The notes under the pieces were generated by a model that was not told the DNA's origin, searched no databases, and worked only from the letters and a program-made list of their open reading frames with translations. A stretch of DNA of 64,000 nt, from contig NZ_JFFR01000023.1 in NCBI RefSeq assembly GCF_000695685.1, positions 62,001 through 126,000 of the forward strand, read 5' to 3'. Positions 29,209 to 39,582 of this stretch are shown here, in pieces; within the stretch, counting starts at the first letter, position 1, and the number at the start of each line of letters is the position of its first letter. Origin of the DNA: Vibrio fortis. GTDB lineage: Bacteria; Pseudomonadota; Gammaproteobacteria; Enterobacterales; Vibrionaceae. A program made the translations under genes and the position numbers.

Positions 29209-31221
29209 ATGTTATTCCCCAAAATGCTAAATAAACGAAAGTTCCTATTCACCTCTTTATTAGCGTTGCTGGTGGTAGCGTCGACGACAGTCCTCGTCAT
29301 GCAATCGACCGATCTCTTGATCAAAAAGTCCCCCCTTGCAGAAGCCGCTGCTGAGATAAAGATTAACGGCTCTCTGGCTTATTTATGGTTTGATGAAATT
29401 GTTTCTGGCGATACAACCCAATCGATCCAAGAGGTTTGGTACTACCTAGAGATTGCTGATTGGCATGTAGGGGCGTTGCTCGATGGGGGAGAGAGCATCA
29501 TGGGCAGCTATCAACCGATCAGCGATCCTGAACTTCGAGAGCGATTGATGATGCTACGCCAAACACTGGCTGAGTTTCGCCAATATGCAGGTTCGCATTA
29601 TCAACAATCGGTTTTAGAAACGCCGTCACTGGGATTAAAGACTGACGAGTATTATCTCGACTTCGCCAGTCAGGCGGATGAGATTCAGCGCGTGATTAAA
29701 ACTAGCTATGAGTCAGGCATTGCCAGCTATACCAAAACCAGCATTACCTTGATTATCGCAGCTGTCTTTATCGGTGTGTACTCGCTTCGTGTTCAGTTTA
29801 AGCATGAACAGAGCCGAGACTTACTATTGAAATCGCTCACTGACGCCAAGTCTTCTATCGAGCTCAAGAACAAACAGCTTCATACTCAAGCTTACTTCGA
29901 TCCTTTAACCGAGCTGCCCAACCGTACTCTGTTTCTCGATAGACTCGGGCAGTCGATACTTAATGCTCAACAGACTCAGCGCCCGTTCGCGTTATTGTTT
30001 CTCGATCTTGACCATTTTAAAGAGGTTAACGATCTCTATGGTCATGCCGCAGGTGATGAACTGTTAAAGCAGGTCGCACAGCGCATAACACAATCGATTC
30101 GAGTGACGGATCTCTCAGCGAGATTCAGCGGTGATGAGTTCGTCATTGTTTTGGAACACCTGCGCGATGTCGATATGGCGGTGAGTGTCGCCAATAAAAT
30201 TGCCTCGAAACTGATTAAGCGTTTGAGAGAGCCTTTTGAACTGAAACACGTAACTGCAGAAATCACAGCGAGTATTGGTATTTCGATTTACCCAGACGAT
30301 AGCACTTCTCAACACTCTCTGATCCGTTACGCTGATGATGCGATGTATCACGCCAAGTCACTAGGGAAAAACAATTTCCAGTTCTATTCCAAAGAGCTCA
30401 ACTACATTGCGATGTCGCAAAAAGAGTTGGAACGCGATTTAAGGCAGGCGATCGACAAACAGCAGTTTGAGATTCACTACTTACCAAAATGGGCGTTGAA
30501 GTCAGGTGATTTGGAGGGTGTTGAGGCACTAGTTCGCTGGAAGCATCCAATTAAAGGCTTGATGTACCCAAATGATTTTATTCCTGTTGCGGAAGCGACG
30601 GGGCAAATTCGTCAGATAGATCTGCTGGTGGCTGAGCTAGCGTTGGCGCAACACAAAAACTGGCTTACCCGCGGTATTGATATCGGCGTAATGAGTCTTA
30701 ACATCTCAGCTCGAAGCTTAAAGCATCCTCAATTCTTTGATGCTTTAAAGCGCGTGATTATTTCTAGTGGTGTGGCCACGCATAGGATAGAAGTAGAGAT
30801 CACTGAGACTGTGATGATAGAGAATGACCAATTCGCACAAATCATCTTTAAAGAGCTGCACCAGCTCGGCGTTCGTATCGCTCTCGATGATTTTGGTACT
30901 GGCTTTTCATCGCTCTCTTATCTTAAAGACTTTGAGTTCGATACTCTGAAGATCGATCGTAGCTTTGTGATGGACTATGTCACCAATTCGACTTCACTCG
31001 TTCTACTCAAGAGCATGATCCAGATAGGCAACGAGCTTGGAGTAGCAGTTATTGCCGAGGGCGTGGAAACGTTGCAGCAGCAACGAGACTTGATGTCTAT
31101 GGGATGTGAGATAGGCCAAGGGTTCTATCTTACTTCTCCTCAAACCGCAGATAGATTGATAGAGAATCTTAAGTTGAACTCTGCCTCTAATGTTGTGCCC
31201 ATGTCCGGCACTTTAGGCTAG
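29209..31221 (+). CDS. Membrane-bound GGDEF-EAL cyclic-di-GMP enzyme
   Basis: 670 residues. TM1 about 11-32, periplasmic sensor about 35-172 (no recognised domain), TM2 about 177-195. GGDEF domain about 225-390 with SGDEF at 307-311 and an RVTD inhibitory site (298-301) at the right distance. EAL domain about 405-655 with EALVRW (EAL 439-441), SLNISARSL, EITETVM, LDDFGTGFSSL, KIDRSF, AEGVET. The usual YQP at the EAL start is YLP here. No Shine-Dalgarno before ATG 29209 or ATG 29224. It could read a periplasmic signal, perhaps through the divergent PstS-like protein. Confidence 0.9.
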   Translation: MLFPKMLNKRKFLFTSLLALLVVASTTVLVMQSTDLLIKKSPLAEAAAEIKINGSLAYLWFDEIVSGDTTQSIQEVWYYLEIADWHVGALLDGGESIMGSYQPISDPELRERLMMLRQTLAEFRQYAGSHYQQSVLETPSLGLKTDEYYLDFASQADEIQRVIKTSYESGIASYTKTSITLIIAAVFIGVYSLRVQFKHEQSRDLLLKSLTDAKSSIELKNKQLHTQAYFDPLTELPNRTLFLDRLGQSILNAQQTQRPFALLFLDLDHFKEVNDLYGHAAGDELLKQVAQRITQSIRVTDLSARFSGDEFVIVLEHLRDVDMAVSVANKIASKLIKRLREPFELKHVTAEITASIGISIYPDDSTSQHSLIRYADDAMYHAKSLGKNNFQFYSKELNYIAMSQKELERDLRQAIDKQQFEIHYLPKWALKSGDLEGVEALVRWKHPIKGLMYPNDFIPVAEATGQIRQIDLLVAELALAQHKNWLTRGIDIGVMSLNISARSLKHPQFFDALKRVIISSGVATHRIEVEITETVMIENDQFAQIIFKELHQLGVRIALDDFGTGFSSLSYLKDFEFDTLKIDRSFVMDYVTNSTSLVLLKSMIQIGNELGVAVIAEGVETLQQQRDLMSMGCEIGQGFYLTSPQTADRLIENLKLNSASNVVPMSGTLG

Positions 31222-31267
31222 TGTAAGCCGCCGTCACTCTAACTCTCTGACTTTTTCTAGCTCAGGC

Positions 31268-31296
31268 TTTAGAAAGCTGGGCGACTTCTGTATAAT
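31268..31296 (+). promoter_or_regulatory. prfC promoter
   Basis: Perfect TATAAT at 31291-31296, 17-base spacer to a weak TTTAGA at 31268. Confidence 0.65.
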
Positions 31297-31311
31297 CCGC
31301 ACACAAAATTC

Positions 31312-31341
31312 AAGGGCAAGTCTCAACAACTTGCCCTTTTT
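31312..31341 (+). terminator. Intrinsic terminator in the prfC leader
   Basis: AAGGGCAAGT-CTCAACA-ACTTGCCCTT stem with five T after it. It lies between the promoter and the prfC start, so most transcripts would stop after about 40 bases unless something prevents it. Confidence 0.75.
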
Positions 31342-31367
31342 ACGCTTTAGATCAGCAAAGGGCGACT

Positions 31368-32948
31368 ATGTCTTTCCAACAAGAAGTGAGCAAACGTAGA
31401 ACGTTTGCGATTATCTCTCACCCGGATGCGGGTAAAACCACGATTACTGAAAAGGTTCTTTTATTCGGAAACGCGATTCAAAAAGCGGGTACCGTAAAAG
31501 GCCGTGGCTCTAACCAGCATGCTAAATCTGACTGGATGGAGATGGAAAAAGAACGTGGTATCTCGGTAACCACGTCTGTGATGCAGTTCCCGTACAATGA
31601 TTGCCTAGTAAACCTACTAGATACTCCGGGACACGAAGACTTCTCGGAAGATACCTACCGTACACTAACGGCTGTTGACTCATGTCTAATGGTTATCGAT
31701 GCTGCAAAAGGTGTCGAAGACCGTACACGTAAGCTAATGGAAGTGACACGTCTACGTGATACTCCAATCGTAACCTTCATGAACAAATTGGACCGTGATG
31801 TGCGTGATCCAATGGAAGTTCTAGATGAAGTTGAAAGTGAGCTGAGCATGGCGTGTGCACCAATCTCTTGGCCAATCGGTTGTGGTAAAGAGTTTAAAGG
31901 TGTTTACCACATTCACCGCGATGAGACGATCTTATATGAATCTGGCCACGGCCATGAGATCCAAGAAGTTCGTATCATCAAAGGTCTAGATAACCCGGAA
32001 CTGGATGCAGAAGTTGGTGCAGATCTAGCTGAAAGCGTTCGTGAAGAACTTGAACTTGTCATGGGCGCGTGCCCTGAGTTCGACCATGACCTATTCCTAG
32101 CGGGCGAACTAACACCGGTTTTCTTCGGTACTGCATTGGGTAACTTTGGTGTTGACCACATGTTAGATGGCCTGACTGAGTGGGCGCCAATGCCGAAAAC
32201 TCGTCAAGCAGTTGAGCGTGATGTCGAAGCGACAGAAGAGAAGTTCTCTGGCTTCGTATTTAAGATCCAAGCAAACATGGATCCAAAACACCGTGACCGT
32301 ATTGCATTCATGCGTATCGTATCGGGTACTTACTCTCAAGGTATGAAGATGAACCATGTTCGTACAGGCAAGAATGTAAGTATCTCTGATGCGGTAACCT
32401 TTATGGCGGGCGACCGTGCACGTGCTGAGAAAGCATACGCGGGTGACATCATTGGTCTGCATAACCACGGTACAATCCAGATTGGTGATACCTTCACTCA
32501 AGGTGAGTCACTGAAGTTCTCTGGTATTCCTAACTTTGCACCAGAACTGTTCCGTCGTATCCGTCTACGCGATCCACTAAAACAGAAGCAGCTACTTAAA
32601 GGTCTAGTTCAGCTTTCTGAAGAGGGTGCGGTTCAGGTATTCCGTCCACTACAGAACAACGATCTGATTGTAGGTGCGGTTGGTGTGCTTCAGTTTGATG
32701 TGGTTGTAGCTCGTCTGAAAGCGGAATACAACGTTGAAGCGATCTACGAGAGCGTGAACGTTGCGACAGCACGTTGGGTTGAGTGTGGTGATGCTAAGAA
32801 GTTCGAAGAGTTCAAGCGTAAGAACCAGACTAACCTAGCGTTGGATGGTGGCGATAACCTAACTTACATCGCACCAACTATGGTTAACTTGAACCTAGCG
32901 TCAGAGCGTTTCCCTGATGTAGAGTTCCGTGCAACTCGCGAGCACTAA
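31368..32948 (+). CDS. prfC: Peptide chain release factor 3
   Basis: GTPase that recycles RF1/RF2 from the ribosome after peptide release. 526 residues (529 in E. coli). G1 [10 protein letters not shown]2 region [10 protein letters not shown]3 [10 protein letters not shown]4 NKLDR. Domain II and the C-terminal domain follow, ending [16 protein letters not shown] lies 6-7 bases before ATG. Control may include the leader terminator at 31312-31341. Confidence 0.97.
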   Translation: MSFQQEVSKRRTFAIISHPDAGKTTITEKVLLFGNAIQKAGTVKGRGSNQHAKSDWMEMEKERGISVTTSVMQFPYNDCLVNLLDTPGHEDFSEDTYRTLTAVDSCLMVIDAAKGVEDRTRKLMEVTRLRDTPIVTFMNKLDRDVRDPMEVLDEVESELSMACAPISWPIGCGKEFKGVYHIHRDETILYESGHGHEIQEVRIIKGLDNPELDAEVGADLAESVREELELVMGACPEFDHDLFLAGELTPVFFGTALGNFGVDHMLDGLTEWAPMPKTRQAVERDVEATEEKFSGFVFKIQANMDPKHRDRIAFMRIVSGTYSQGMKMNHVRTGKNVSISDAVTFMAGDRARAEKAYAGDIIGLHNHGTIQIGDTFTQGESLKFSGIPNFAPELFRRIRLRDPLKQKQLLKGLVQLSEEGAVQVFRPLQNNDLIVGAVGVLQFDVVVARLKAEYNVEAIYESVNVATARWVECGDAKKFEEFKRKNQTNLALDGGDNLTYIAPTMVNLNLASERFPDVEFRATREH

Positions 32949-32998
32949 TCTATTGATGACGGTGCCAACTCACTGAGGTGGTGCTAGTCGAAGTGATT

Positions 32999-33033
32999 AA
33001 AAACGTCTATTGTTCTGCAATAGGCGTTTTTTT
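32999..33033 (+). terminator. Terminator after prfC
   Basis: AAACGTCTATTG/CAATAGGCGTTT stem (one G-U) with a 5-base loop and seven T. Confidence 0.9.
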
Positions 33034-33055
33034 ATGTTTGCCTTAAGGAGAGTGG

Positions 33056-33190
33056 ATGTTTCAAGTCATTAAAAGATGGATTAAGCAGTACGATAAATGG
33101 TGTAAAGAGTTAGGGTTAACACCAGAAAATAAGCGTAGTTGCACCCCTTATCGTAGCGATCCTCAACCTGAACCGAAAGATAAGCCGTAA
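33056..33190 (+). CDS. Small basic protein upstream of the TatD-type nuclease (44 aa)
   Basis: ATG 33056 follows a strong AAGGAG (33044 region). The 44-residue product starts MFQVIKRWIKQYDKWCKELG, then LTPENKRSCTPYRSDPQPEP and a basic end. The stop overlaps the next gene's start (TAATG), so both are translated together. I recall small Vibrio proteins of this kind (DUF5363) next to TatD-type genes; the name is from memory. Function unknown. Confidence 0.75.
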   Translation: MFQVIKRWIKQYDKWCKELGLTPENKRSCTPYRSDPQPEPKDKP

Positions 33191-33990
33191 TGTCGATACC
33201 GCTATTCGATACCCATTGTCATCTAGACTTCGACGTCTTTTCGTTGGGTGACCAAGACAGTTCTGCAGCCGCTCAAGACTATCTCATAGCCGCTCAGCAG
33301 CAAGGCGTTGAGAAGGTTGTCGCACCGTCGATTGGTCAAACTAACTGGAAAAAGCTTGAAAAACTGAGCTCGGAACACTCTAACCTTTACTATGCGTTGG
33401 GTTTTCATCCTTACTTTCTAGCGACAGCGAATGAGTGCGAATTTGCTCAACTTGAACAGCATTTAAGTGGCGCTTCTGAGCAGTGTATTGCGATAGGGGA
33501 GTGTGGCTTGGACTTCTTTGTGGATGTGGATATCGATAAGCAAGAACGCTTTTTTATCCATCAGATACAGCTTGCGGCTGCTTTTAAACTGCCTCTGATT
33601 ATCCATGAGCGGAAATCACATAACCGTCTTATTCAGCTTATTAAGCAGCAAAAATTCACCAACGGTGGAGTTATTCATGGTTTTTCGGGCAGCGAGCAGC
33701 AAGCTTTAGAGTGGATTCGCTTGGGATTCTATATCGGTGTTGGTGGAACGATAACTTACCCTAGAGCGCAGAAAACGCGCACTACTATCGCTCGTTTACC
33801 CCTTGAATGGGTCGTTTTAGAGACGGATGCACCGGATATGCCGATCTGCGGTAAGCAAGGAAACATTAATCATTCCAAATATTTAGTTACGATATTAAAT
33901 GAACTTGTTTCGCTCAGGAAAGAGTCAAAGCAATCGATTGCAACTCAAATATGGCAAAATAGCCATCAGCTATTCGGTATATGTGAATAA
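33190..33990 (+). CDS. yjjV: TatD-family metal-dependent hydrolase YjjV
   Basis: TIM-barrel metallohydrolase of the TatD DNase family. 266 residues. Metal ligands: FDTHCHLD (His8, His10), GECGLDF (Glu), IIHERKSH (His), VIHGFSG (His) and the final Asp in LETDAPDM. The short TatD-like form and the position between prfC and the deo genes match E. coli yjjV. Predicted DNA or nucleotide hydrolase; substrate not established. Translationally coupled to the 44-residue protein. Confidence 0.9.
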   Translation: MSIPLFDTHCHLDFDVFSLGDQDSSAAAQDYLIAAQQQGVEKVVAPSIGQTNWKKLEKLSSEHSNLYYALGFHPYFLATANECEFAQLEQHLSGASEQCIAIGECGLDFFVDVDIDKQERFFIHQIQLAAAFKLPLIIHERKSHNRLIQLIKQQKFTNGGVIHGFSGSEQQALEWIRLGFYIGVGGTITYPRAQKTRTTIARLPLEWVVLETDAPDMPICGKQGNINHSKYLVTILNELVSLRKESKQSIATQIWQNSHQLFGICE

Positions 33991-34034
33991 AATCTAAAGT
34001 TTTTGTTTATCGTTTGCGTGTTTTACAGTTGTAT

Positions 34035-34050
34035 CGTGACATGGCTCACA
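34035..34050 (+). promoter_or_regulatory. CRP (cAMP receptor protein) site before nupC
   Basis: CGTGA-CATGGC-TCACA, one mismatch from TGTGA-N6-TCACA. Its centre is about 93 bases before the expected start point, the class I position. NupC and deo genes are CRP-activated in E. coli. Confidence 0.82.
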
Positions 34051-34100
34051 GATGTAAATGAATGATACATGAATCTTATACCAAAGTGTGAGGACGGCAT

Positions 34101-34129
34101 TACTTTATTAGTGGTCGCATGAGTATAAT
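34101..34129 (+). promoter_or_regulatory. nupC promoter
   Basis: TATAAT at 34124-34129 with a poor -35 (TACTTT at 34101), which fits dependence on CRP. Confidence 0.65.
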
Positions 34130-34194
34130 TGCCTCCGCTTTATAGCCCCATTTTGTAACACGCCAATAAATAACTAATAAGGAAGTCATAAACT

Positions 34195-35457
34195 ATGAGC
34201 CTGTTTATGAGCCTAGTCGGTATGGTTGTACTGATTGCAATCGCAGTACTACTATCTGACAACCGCAAAGCTATTAACTTTAGAACGGTGGGTGGCGCAT
34301 TCGCTATCCAATTCGCACTTGGTGCATTCGTACTTTACATCCCTTGGGGTCGTGATTTGCTTGCAGGTTTCTCTGCTGGTGTAGCAAACGTAATCGACTA
34401 CGGTAAAGACGGTACTGGTTTCCTATTCGGCAGCCTAGTTAACTTCTCAGTTGACGGTATCGGTTTCATCTTTGCATTCCAAGTACTACCAACTCTAATC
34501 TTCTTCTCTGCACTTATCTCTGTACTTTACTACATTGGTGTAATGCAATGGGTTATCAAGATTCTTGGTGGTGGCCTACAGAAAGCTCTTGGCACATCTC
34601 GTGCGGAGTCTATGTCTGCTGCAGCAAACATCTTCGTTGGTCAAACTGAAGCTCCTCTAGTTGTACGTCCTTTCGTACCAAAAATGACTCAGTCTGAACT
34701 ATTCGCTGTAATGTGTGGTGGTCTAGCTTCTGTTGCTGGTGGTGTACTAGCTGGTTACGCTTCTATGGGTGTACCTCTAGAGTACCTAGTTGCTGCATCA
34801 TTCATGGCGGCACCAGGTGGTCTACTATTCGCTAAGATCATCAAGCCAGAAACTGATACTCCAGATGACAACATCGCTGACGAAATGGACGGCGGCGACG
34901 ACAAACCAGCTAACGTTATTGACGCAGCTGCTGGTGGTGCATCTGTTGGTCTTCAACTTGCTCTAAACGTTGGTGCAATGCTACTAGCGTTCATCGGTCT
35001 AATCGCTCTAATCAACGGTATCCTAGGTGGCGTTGGCGGTTGGTTCGGTATGGAGAACCTAACTCTTGAACTACTTCTTGGTTGGATCTTCGCTCCTCTA
35101 GCATTCATCATTGGTGTGCCATGGGAAGAAGCAACTATCGCAGGTTCTTTCATTGGTCAGAAGACAGTTGTTAACGAATTCGTTGCATACTTAAACTTCG
35201 TACCATACGTTGGTGAGAACGCTCAAATCGTTGAAGCGACTGGCCAAGTAATGTCTGTTAAGACTCAAGCAATTATCTCGTTCGCTCTATGTGGTTTCGC
35301 AAACCTTTCTTCTATCGCGATTCTACTAGGTGGTCTAGGTGGTCTAGCTCCAAACCGTCGTCACGACATCGCTCGTATGGGTGTTAAAGCGGTTATTGCT
35401 GGTACTCTATCTAACCTGATGGCAGCGACAATTGCTGGCTTCTTCCTATCTTTCTAA
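34195..35457 (+). CDS. nupC: Concentrative nucleoside transporter NupC (CNT family)
   Basis: Sodium- or proton-coupled importer of nucleosides, feeding the deo enzymes downstream. 420 residues, close to the structurally known V. cholerae CNT (vcCNT). Hallmarks: [12 protein letters not shown] in hairpin HP1, the SxxGxGxxA-like [15 protein letters not shown], the PWEEA segment and the [17 protein letters not shown] nucleoside/Na+ region. A charged loop (PETDTPDDN...DGGDDK) is cytoplasmic. AAGGAAG precedes the ATG. Confidence 0.95.
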   Translation: MSLFMSLVGMVVLIAIAVLLSDNRKAINFRTVGGAFAIQFALGAFVLYIPWGRDLLAGFSAGVANVIDYGKDGTGFLFGSLVNFSVDGIGFIFAFQVLPTLIFFSALISVLYYIGVMQWVIKILGGGLQKALGTSRAESMSAAANIFVGQTEAPLVVRPFVPKMTQSELFAVMCGGLASVAGGVLAGYASMGVPLEYLVAASFMAAPGGLLFAKIIKPETDTPDDNIADEMDGGDDKPANVIDAAAGGASVGLQLALNVGAMLLAFIGLIALINGILGGVGGWFGMENLTLELLLGWIFAPLAFIIGVPWEEATIAGSFIGQKTVVNEFVAYLNFVPYVGENAQIVEATGQVMSVKTQAIISFALCGFANLSSIAILLGGLGGLAPNRRHDIARMGVKAVIAGTLSNLMAATIAGFFLSF

Positions 35458-35495
35458 TTAAGTAGATTAGATTATATAGACGCCACTTTAATATC

Positions 35496-35530
35496 GCCCC
35501 GTAGCAAGAGATTGCTGCGGGGCTTTTTTG
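35496..35530 (+). terminator. Terminator after nupC
   Basis: GCCCCGTAGCAA-GAGA-TTGCTGCGGGGC stem (one G-U) and T-run. Confidence 0.9.
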
Positions 35531-35786
35531 TTTTAGGGACCGGATTATAGAGCAATAAGGCCAGGAAACGTTGATACACAGGATGTGTTATTTACAACGA
35601 TTGCTGCCATCAATAACTCGGAAACTGAATTATTTTGAGATACAAACCGTTTGCGTTCTAAGGAGCACTACAAATTATCGAAGGATACCTATAATGTATA
35701 AGCTATAGGGATAGGATTTCTCTTTTTGGCAAGAAAATGACCGCTTGTTTAATCGCAATCGTGATTCTTCTGGGATTAGGCCAAAC

Positions 35787-35801
35787 ATAGCGATACGCTA
35801 T
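35787..35801. repeat. Perfect palindrome ATAGCG-ATA-CGCTAT
   Basis: 15-bp palindrome in the deo control region. Candidate operator (DeoR- or CytR-like), or the base of a hairpin. Confidence 0.45.
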
Positions 35802-35811
35802 AGATGTTAGA

Positions 35812-35834
35812 CACAACAAGGTAGATTTGTTGTG
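35812..35834. repeat. Perfect inverted repeat CACAACAA-N7-TTGTTGTG
   Basis: 8-bp arms, 7-base spacer, only 10 bases from the preceding palindrome. The spacing suits a dimeric repressor; CytR half-sites contain TTGC, not seen here. Confidence 0.45.
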
Positions 35835-35950
35835 CCATAGACCAAACTGGTACTGTGCGGTGACAAGGATAGCAATTGATGGCGTAAGGCCAACAAGTCT
35901 TCAGGGAACCAAGTCCGTTCATTGGTGACTACAGAGCGTTACTAAAATAT

Positions 35951-35967
35951 CCATCTATACTGGATGG
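35951..35967. promoter_or_regulatory. deoC proximal promoter -10 inside a palindrome
   Basis: CCATC-TATACTG-GATGG: the TATACT (35956-35961), a good -10, lies in the spacer of an inverted repeat. A repressor here would cover the promoter. No good -35 was found. Confidence 0.45.
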
Positions 35968-36012
35968 AGGGCGAAGTAGTTAACTATTTGAATATATTGA
36001 TCGGAGATAGAA

Positions 36013-36789
36013 ATGAGCGATTTAAAAGCAGCAGCTCTACGTGCACTTAAACTTATGGACCTAACTACGCTAAATGACGACGACACAACTGAAAAAGTTG
36101 TAGCGCTTTGTCACGACGCGAAGACTGCAGTGGGCAACACAGCTGCAATCTGTATTTACCCTCGCTTTATCCCAGCAGCTAAGAAGGCACTGCGTGAGCA
36201 AGGTACTCCAGAAGTACGTATTGCGACTGTAACTAACTTCCCTCATGGTAACGATGACATCGAAATCGCAGTTGCTGAAACTAAAGCGGCAGTAGCTTAC
36301 GGTGCAGACGAAGTAGACGTAGTATTCCCATACCGCGCTCTAATCGCTGGCAACGAAGAAGTAGGTTTCGAGCTAGTTAAACAGTGTAAAGAAGCATGTG
36401 GCGACATCACACTGAAAGTAATCATCGAAACTGGTGAGCTTAAAGAAGAAGCACTAATCAAGAAAGCATCTGAAATCTGTATTAAAGCAGGCGCTGACTT
36501 CATTAAAACTTCAACAGGTAAAGTGCCAGTAAACGCGACTCCAGAGTACGCGCGCATGATGCTTGAAGTGATCCGTGACATGGGCGTAGCTAAGACTGTT
36601 GGTTTCAAACCAGCAGGTGGTGTTCGTACTGCTGAAGATGCAGCACAATACCTAGCAATGGCTGATGACATCCTAGGCGCAGATTGGGCTGACAACATGC
36701 ACTACCGTTTTGGTGCGTCAAGCCTACTGACTAACCTACTAAACACATTAGAAGTAACAGACGAAACAGCTGATCCAACAGCTTACTAA
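36013..36789 (+). CDS. deoC: Deoxyribose-phosphate aldolase
   Basis: Splits deoxyribose-5-phosphate into glyceraldehyde-3-phosphate and acetaldehyde. 258 residues (259 in E. coli). Class I aldolase barrel: Schiff-base region FIKTSTGK, followed by [13 protein letters not shown] holding the second lysine. First of deoC-deoA-deoB-deoD. GGAG precedes the ATG. Confidence 0.97.
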   Translation: MSDLKAAALRALKLMDLTTLNDDDTTEKVVALCHDAKTAVGNTAAICIYPRFIPAAKKALREQGTPEVRIATVTNFPHGNDDIEIAVAETKAAVAYGADEVDVVFPYRALIAGNEEVGFELVKQCKEACGDITLKVIIETGELKEEALIKKASEICIKAGADFIKTSTGKVPVNATPEYARMMLEVIRDMGVAKTVGFKPAGGVRTAEDAAQYLAMADDILGADWADNMHYRFGASSLLTNLLNTLEVTDETADPTAY

Positions 36790-36808
36790 TTCTTAAATTG
36801 TCTGTTTG

Positions 36809-36834
36809 ATGGAGCGGTGATTTTACCGCTCCAT
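36809..36834 (+). repeat. Hairpin between deoC and deoA
   Basis: Perfect 10-bp stem ATGGAGCGGT/ACCGCTCCAT with 6-base loop and no T-run, so more likely an mRNA processing or stability element than a terminator. Confidence 0.65.
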
Positions 36835-36887
36835 ATTACCTCTTTACCTTACATACCATACTCATCATGAGTGTTGGGAGGAATCTA

Positions 36888-38246
36888 ATGTCTGAAGTAT
36901 CTAATACCAAAACTCCAACTTTTCTACCTCAAGAAATTATTCGCAGAAAACGTGACGGCGAAGTGCTGACTGCTGAAGAGATCAACTTCTTCATCCAGGG
37001 CGTTGCTAAGAACACGGTTTCTGAAGGCCAAATCGCTGCATTTGCAATGGCGATCTTCTTCAACGAAATGACAATGCCAGAGCGTATTGCGCTAACGTGT
37101 GCAATGCGTGATTCAGGTATGGTTATCGATTGGAGCCACATGAACTTTGATGGCCCTATCGTTGATAAACACTCTACAGGTGGTGTAGGTGACGTAACTT
37201 CACTAATGCTTGGCCCAATGGTGGCAGCATGTGGTGGTTTCGTTCCTATGATCTCTGGTCGTGGTCTTGGCCACACCGGTGGTACGCTAGATAAACTTGA
37301 GTCTATCCCAGGCTACAACATCACACCGACAAATGAAGTGTTTGGTGAAGTAACCAAAGACGCAGGTGTTGCAATCATCGGTCAAACAGGTGATCTAGCT
37401 CCAGCGGACAAGCGTGTATACGCGACGCGTGATATCACTGCGACTGTAGACAACATCTCGCTAATCACCGCTTCAATTCTTTCTAAGAAACTGGCTGCTG
37501 GCCTAGATTCTTTAGTAATGGATGTAAAAGTAGGTTCTGGCGCATTCATGCCAACTTACGAAGCGTCTGAAGAGTTGGCGAAATCTATCGTTGCTGTAGC
37601 AAACGGTGCAGGTACTAAGACAACAGCGATTCTAACTGACATGAACCAAGTTCTGGCTTCTTCTGCAGGTAATGCAGTAGAGGTACGTGAAGCGGTTCAA
37701 TTCCTAACGGGTGAATACCGTAACCCTCGCCTTCTAGAGATCACGCTAGCTTCATGTGCTGAAATGCTAGTGCTTGGAAACCTTGCGAAAGACTCTGAAG
37801 AGGCTCGTGAGAAGCTAATGGCAGTATTGGATAACGGTAAAGCAGCAGAATGCTTCGGCAAGATGGTTGCAGGCCTGGGCGGTCCAGCTGACTTCGTAGA
37901 AAACTACGACAACTACCTAGAGAAAGCGGAAATCATCAAGCCAGTATACGCACTTGAAAGTGGCGTTGTATCAGCAATGGATACGCGCGCAATCGGTATG
38001 GCTGTTGTTGGCATGGGTGGCGGTCGTCGCGTTGCAACTGACAGCATCGATTACGCAGTTGGCTTCGATAACTTCATCCGTCTAGGTGAAGTGGCAAGCG
38101 AAGACAAGCCTCTTGCAGTTATTCACGCACGCAACGAAGAGCAATGGCAAGAAGCGGCAACAGCCCTTCAAAATGCGATTACTGTTGGTGGCGAATACAC
38201 AGCAACGCCAGACGTTTACCGTCAAATTCGTTCAGAAGACGTTTAA
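36888..38246 (+). CDS. deoA: Thymidine phosphorylase
   Basis: Cleaves thymidine to thymine and deoxyribose-1-phosphate. 452 residues from ATG 36888, chosen because GGGAGG lies 7 bases upstream; an in-frame ATG 36867 lies before that ribosome site. Family signature region [17 protein letters not shown] and [16 protein letters not shown] holds the phosphate and pyrimidine sites. Second enzyme gene of the deo operon. Confidence 0.96.
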   Translation: MSEVSNTKTPTFLPQEIIRRKRDGEVLTAEEINFFIQGVAKNTVSEGQIAAFAMAIFFNEMTMPERIALTCAMRDSGMVIDWSHMNFDGPIVDKHSTGGVGDVTSLMLGPMVAACGGFVPMISGRGLGHTGGTLDKLESIPGYNITPTNEVFGEVTKDAGVAIIGQTGDLAPADKRVYATRDITATVDNISLITASILSKKLAAGLDSLVMDVKVGSGAFMPTYEASEELAKSIVAVANGAGTKTTAILTDMNQVLASSAGNAVEVREAVQFLTGEYRNPRLLEITLASCAEMLVLGNLAKDSEEAREKLMAVLDNGKAAECFGKMVAGLGGPADFVENYDNYLEKAEIIKPVYALESGVVSAMDTRAIGMAVVGMGGGRRVATDSIDYAVGFDNFIRLGEVASEDKPLAVIHARNEEQWQEAATALQNAITVGGEYTATPDVYRQIRSEDV

Positions 38247-38314
38247 TTAAAAAATTACACAAAGCCTGCTCACACCAAAATTATTCGATAATGAGCGGGC
38301 TAAAGGAAATAGCA

Positions 38315-39535
38315 ATGAAAAGAGCATTTATTTTAGTCTTAGACTCATTTGGTATTGGCGCAACGGCTGATGCTGAGAAATTTGGTGATGTAGGTTCAGA
38401 TACTATGGGTCACATCGCTGATCAGTGTGATAAGGGCTTAGCGGATAACGCTGACCGTCAAGGTCCACTGACTCTGCCAAACCTATCAAAATTAGGTCTT
38501 GCGATGGCTCATAAAGAGTCAACAGGTCGTTTTGCTCCTGGTATGGATGCAGACGCTGAAATCATCGGTGCTTACGGCCACGCAGCTGAGCTGTCTTCTG
38601 GTAAAGATACACCGTCAGGTCACTGGGAAATCGCGGGTGTTCCTGTTCTTTTTGATTGGGGCTACTTCACTGATAAAGAGAACAGCTTCCCTAAAGAGCT
38701 GACTGACCGCATTCTAGAGCGTGCTGGTCTATCTGGTTTCCTAGGTAACTGTCACGCATCGGGTACTCAAGTACTGGATGATCTAGGTGAAGAGCACATG
38801 AAGACGGGTCTACCAATCTTCTACACATCTGCAGATTCAGTATTCCAAATCGCATGTCATGAAGAGACATTTGGTCTACAAAACCTGCTAGATCTTTGCC
38901 AGATCGCTCGTGAAGAGCTAGAAGATTACAACATTGGTCGTGTTATCGCGCGTCCTTTCGTTGGTGCGGGTAAAGGTCAGTTTGAGCGTACCGGTAACCG
39001 TCGCGATCTATCTGTTGAGCCGCCATCAGCAACGATCCTGCAAAAACTGGTTGAAGAGAAAAACGGTGAGGTTCACTCAATCGGTAAGATCTCTGATATC
39101 TACGCAGGCTGTGGTATCACTAAGAAGACTAAAGCGACAGGTATTCCTGACCTATTTGAAGCAACCAAAGACGCGATCAAAGAAGCGGGTGACAACACGA
39201 TTGTGTTCACTAACTTTGTAGATTTCGACTCTGCTTACGGTCACCGTCGTGACGTAGCGGGTTACGCAGCGGCACTTGAGTACTTCGATGGTCGTATTCA
39301 CGAAGTTATGGATATGATGCAAAAAGATGACATCTTGATCCTAACTGCTGATCACGGTTGTGATCCAACATGGCCTGGTTCTGACCACACTCGTGAGCAC
39401 ATCCCAGTGATTGTTTACGGTAAGAATGTACCTGCTGGTTCACTAGGTCGTCGTGACACATTTGCTGATATCGGCCAAACGCTAGCAGCATACTTCGGTA
39501 CGTCGCCAATGGGCTACGGCACAAGCTTTTTGTAA
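38315..39535 (+). CDS. deoB: Phosphopentomutase
   Basis: Converts deoxyribose-1-phosphate to the 5-phosphate, linking DeoA/DeoD to DeoC. 406 residues from ATG 38315 (AAAGGA 8 bases before); the longer frame to 38144 overlaps deoA and is not coding. Alkaline phosphatase fold: metal Asp in LVLDSFGIG, phospho-threonine in [19 protein letters not shown] and [18 protein letters not shown] metal ligands. Confidence 0.97.
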   Translation: MKRAFILVLDSFGIGATADAEKFGDVGSDTMGHIADQCDKGLADNADRQGPLTLPNLSKLGLAMAHKESTGRFAPGMDADAEIIGAYGHAAELSSGKDTPSGHWEIAGVPVLFDWGYFTDKENSFPKELTDRILERAGLSGFLGNCHASGTQVLDDLGEEHMKTGLPIFYTSADSVFQIACHEETFGLQNLLDLCQIAREELEDYNIGRVIARPFVGAGKGQFERTGNRRDLSVEPPSATILQKLVEEKNGEVHSIGKISDIYAGCGITKKTKATGIPDLFEATKDAIKEAGDNTIVFTNFVDFDSAYGHRRDVAGYAAALEYFDGRIHEVMDMMQKDDILILTADHGCDPTWPGSDHTREHIPVIVYGKNVPAGSLGRRDTFADIGQTLAAYFGTSPMGYGTSFL

Positions 39536-39549
39536 TTTTTAAGTATACT

Positions 39550-39582
39550 GAAGAGAGAGGGTAGCCTCTCTCTTCTTTTTTG
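39550..39582 (+). terminator. Terminator between deoB and deoD
   Basis: GAAGAGAGAGG/CCTCTCTCTTC stem followed by TTTTTT, 24 bases before deoD. It would lower deoD expression from the deo promoters. Confidence 0.82.

Larger units (their letters stand above)
35531..36012 (+). promoter_or_regulatory. deo operon control region, no convincing gene
   Basis: 480 bases before deoC with several perfect inverted repeats (listed separately). One possible 17-codon frame starts at ATG 35737 and encodes a hydrophobic peptide (MTACLIAIVILLGLGQT) with no good ribosome site; I do not call it a gene. E. coli also has two deo promoters about 600 bp apart with CytR, CRP and DeoR sites. Confidence 0.5.

Noticed and set aside
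38144..38314. N-terminal extension of deoB
   Set aside because: Overlaps deoA in another frame; ATG 38315 has the ribosome site and family length.
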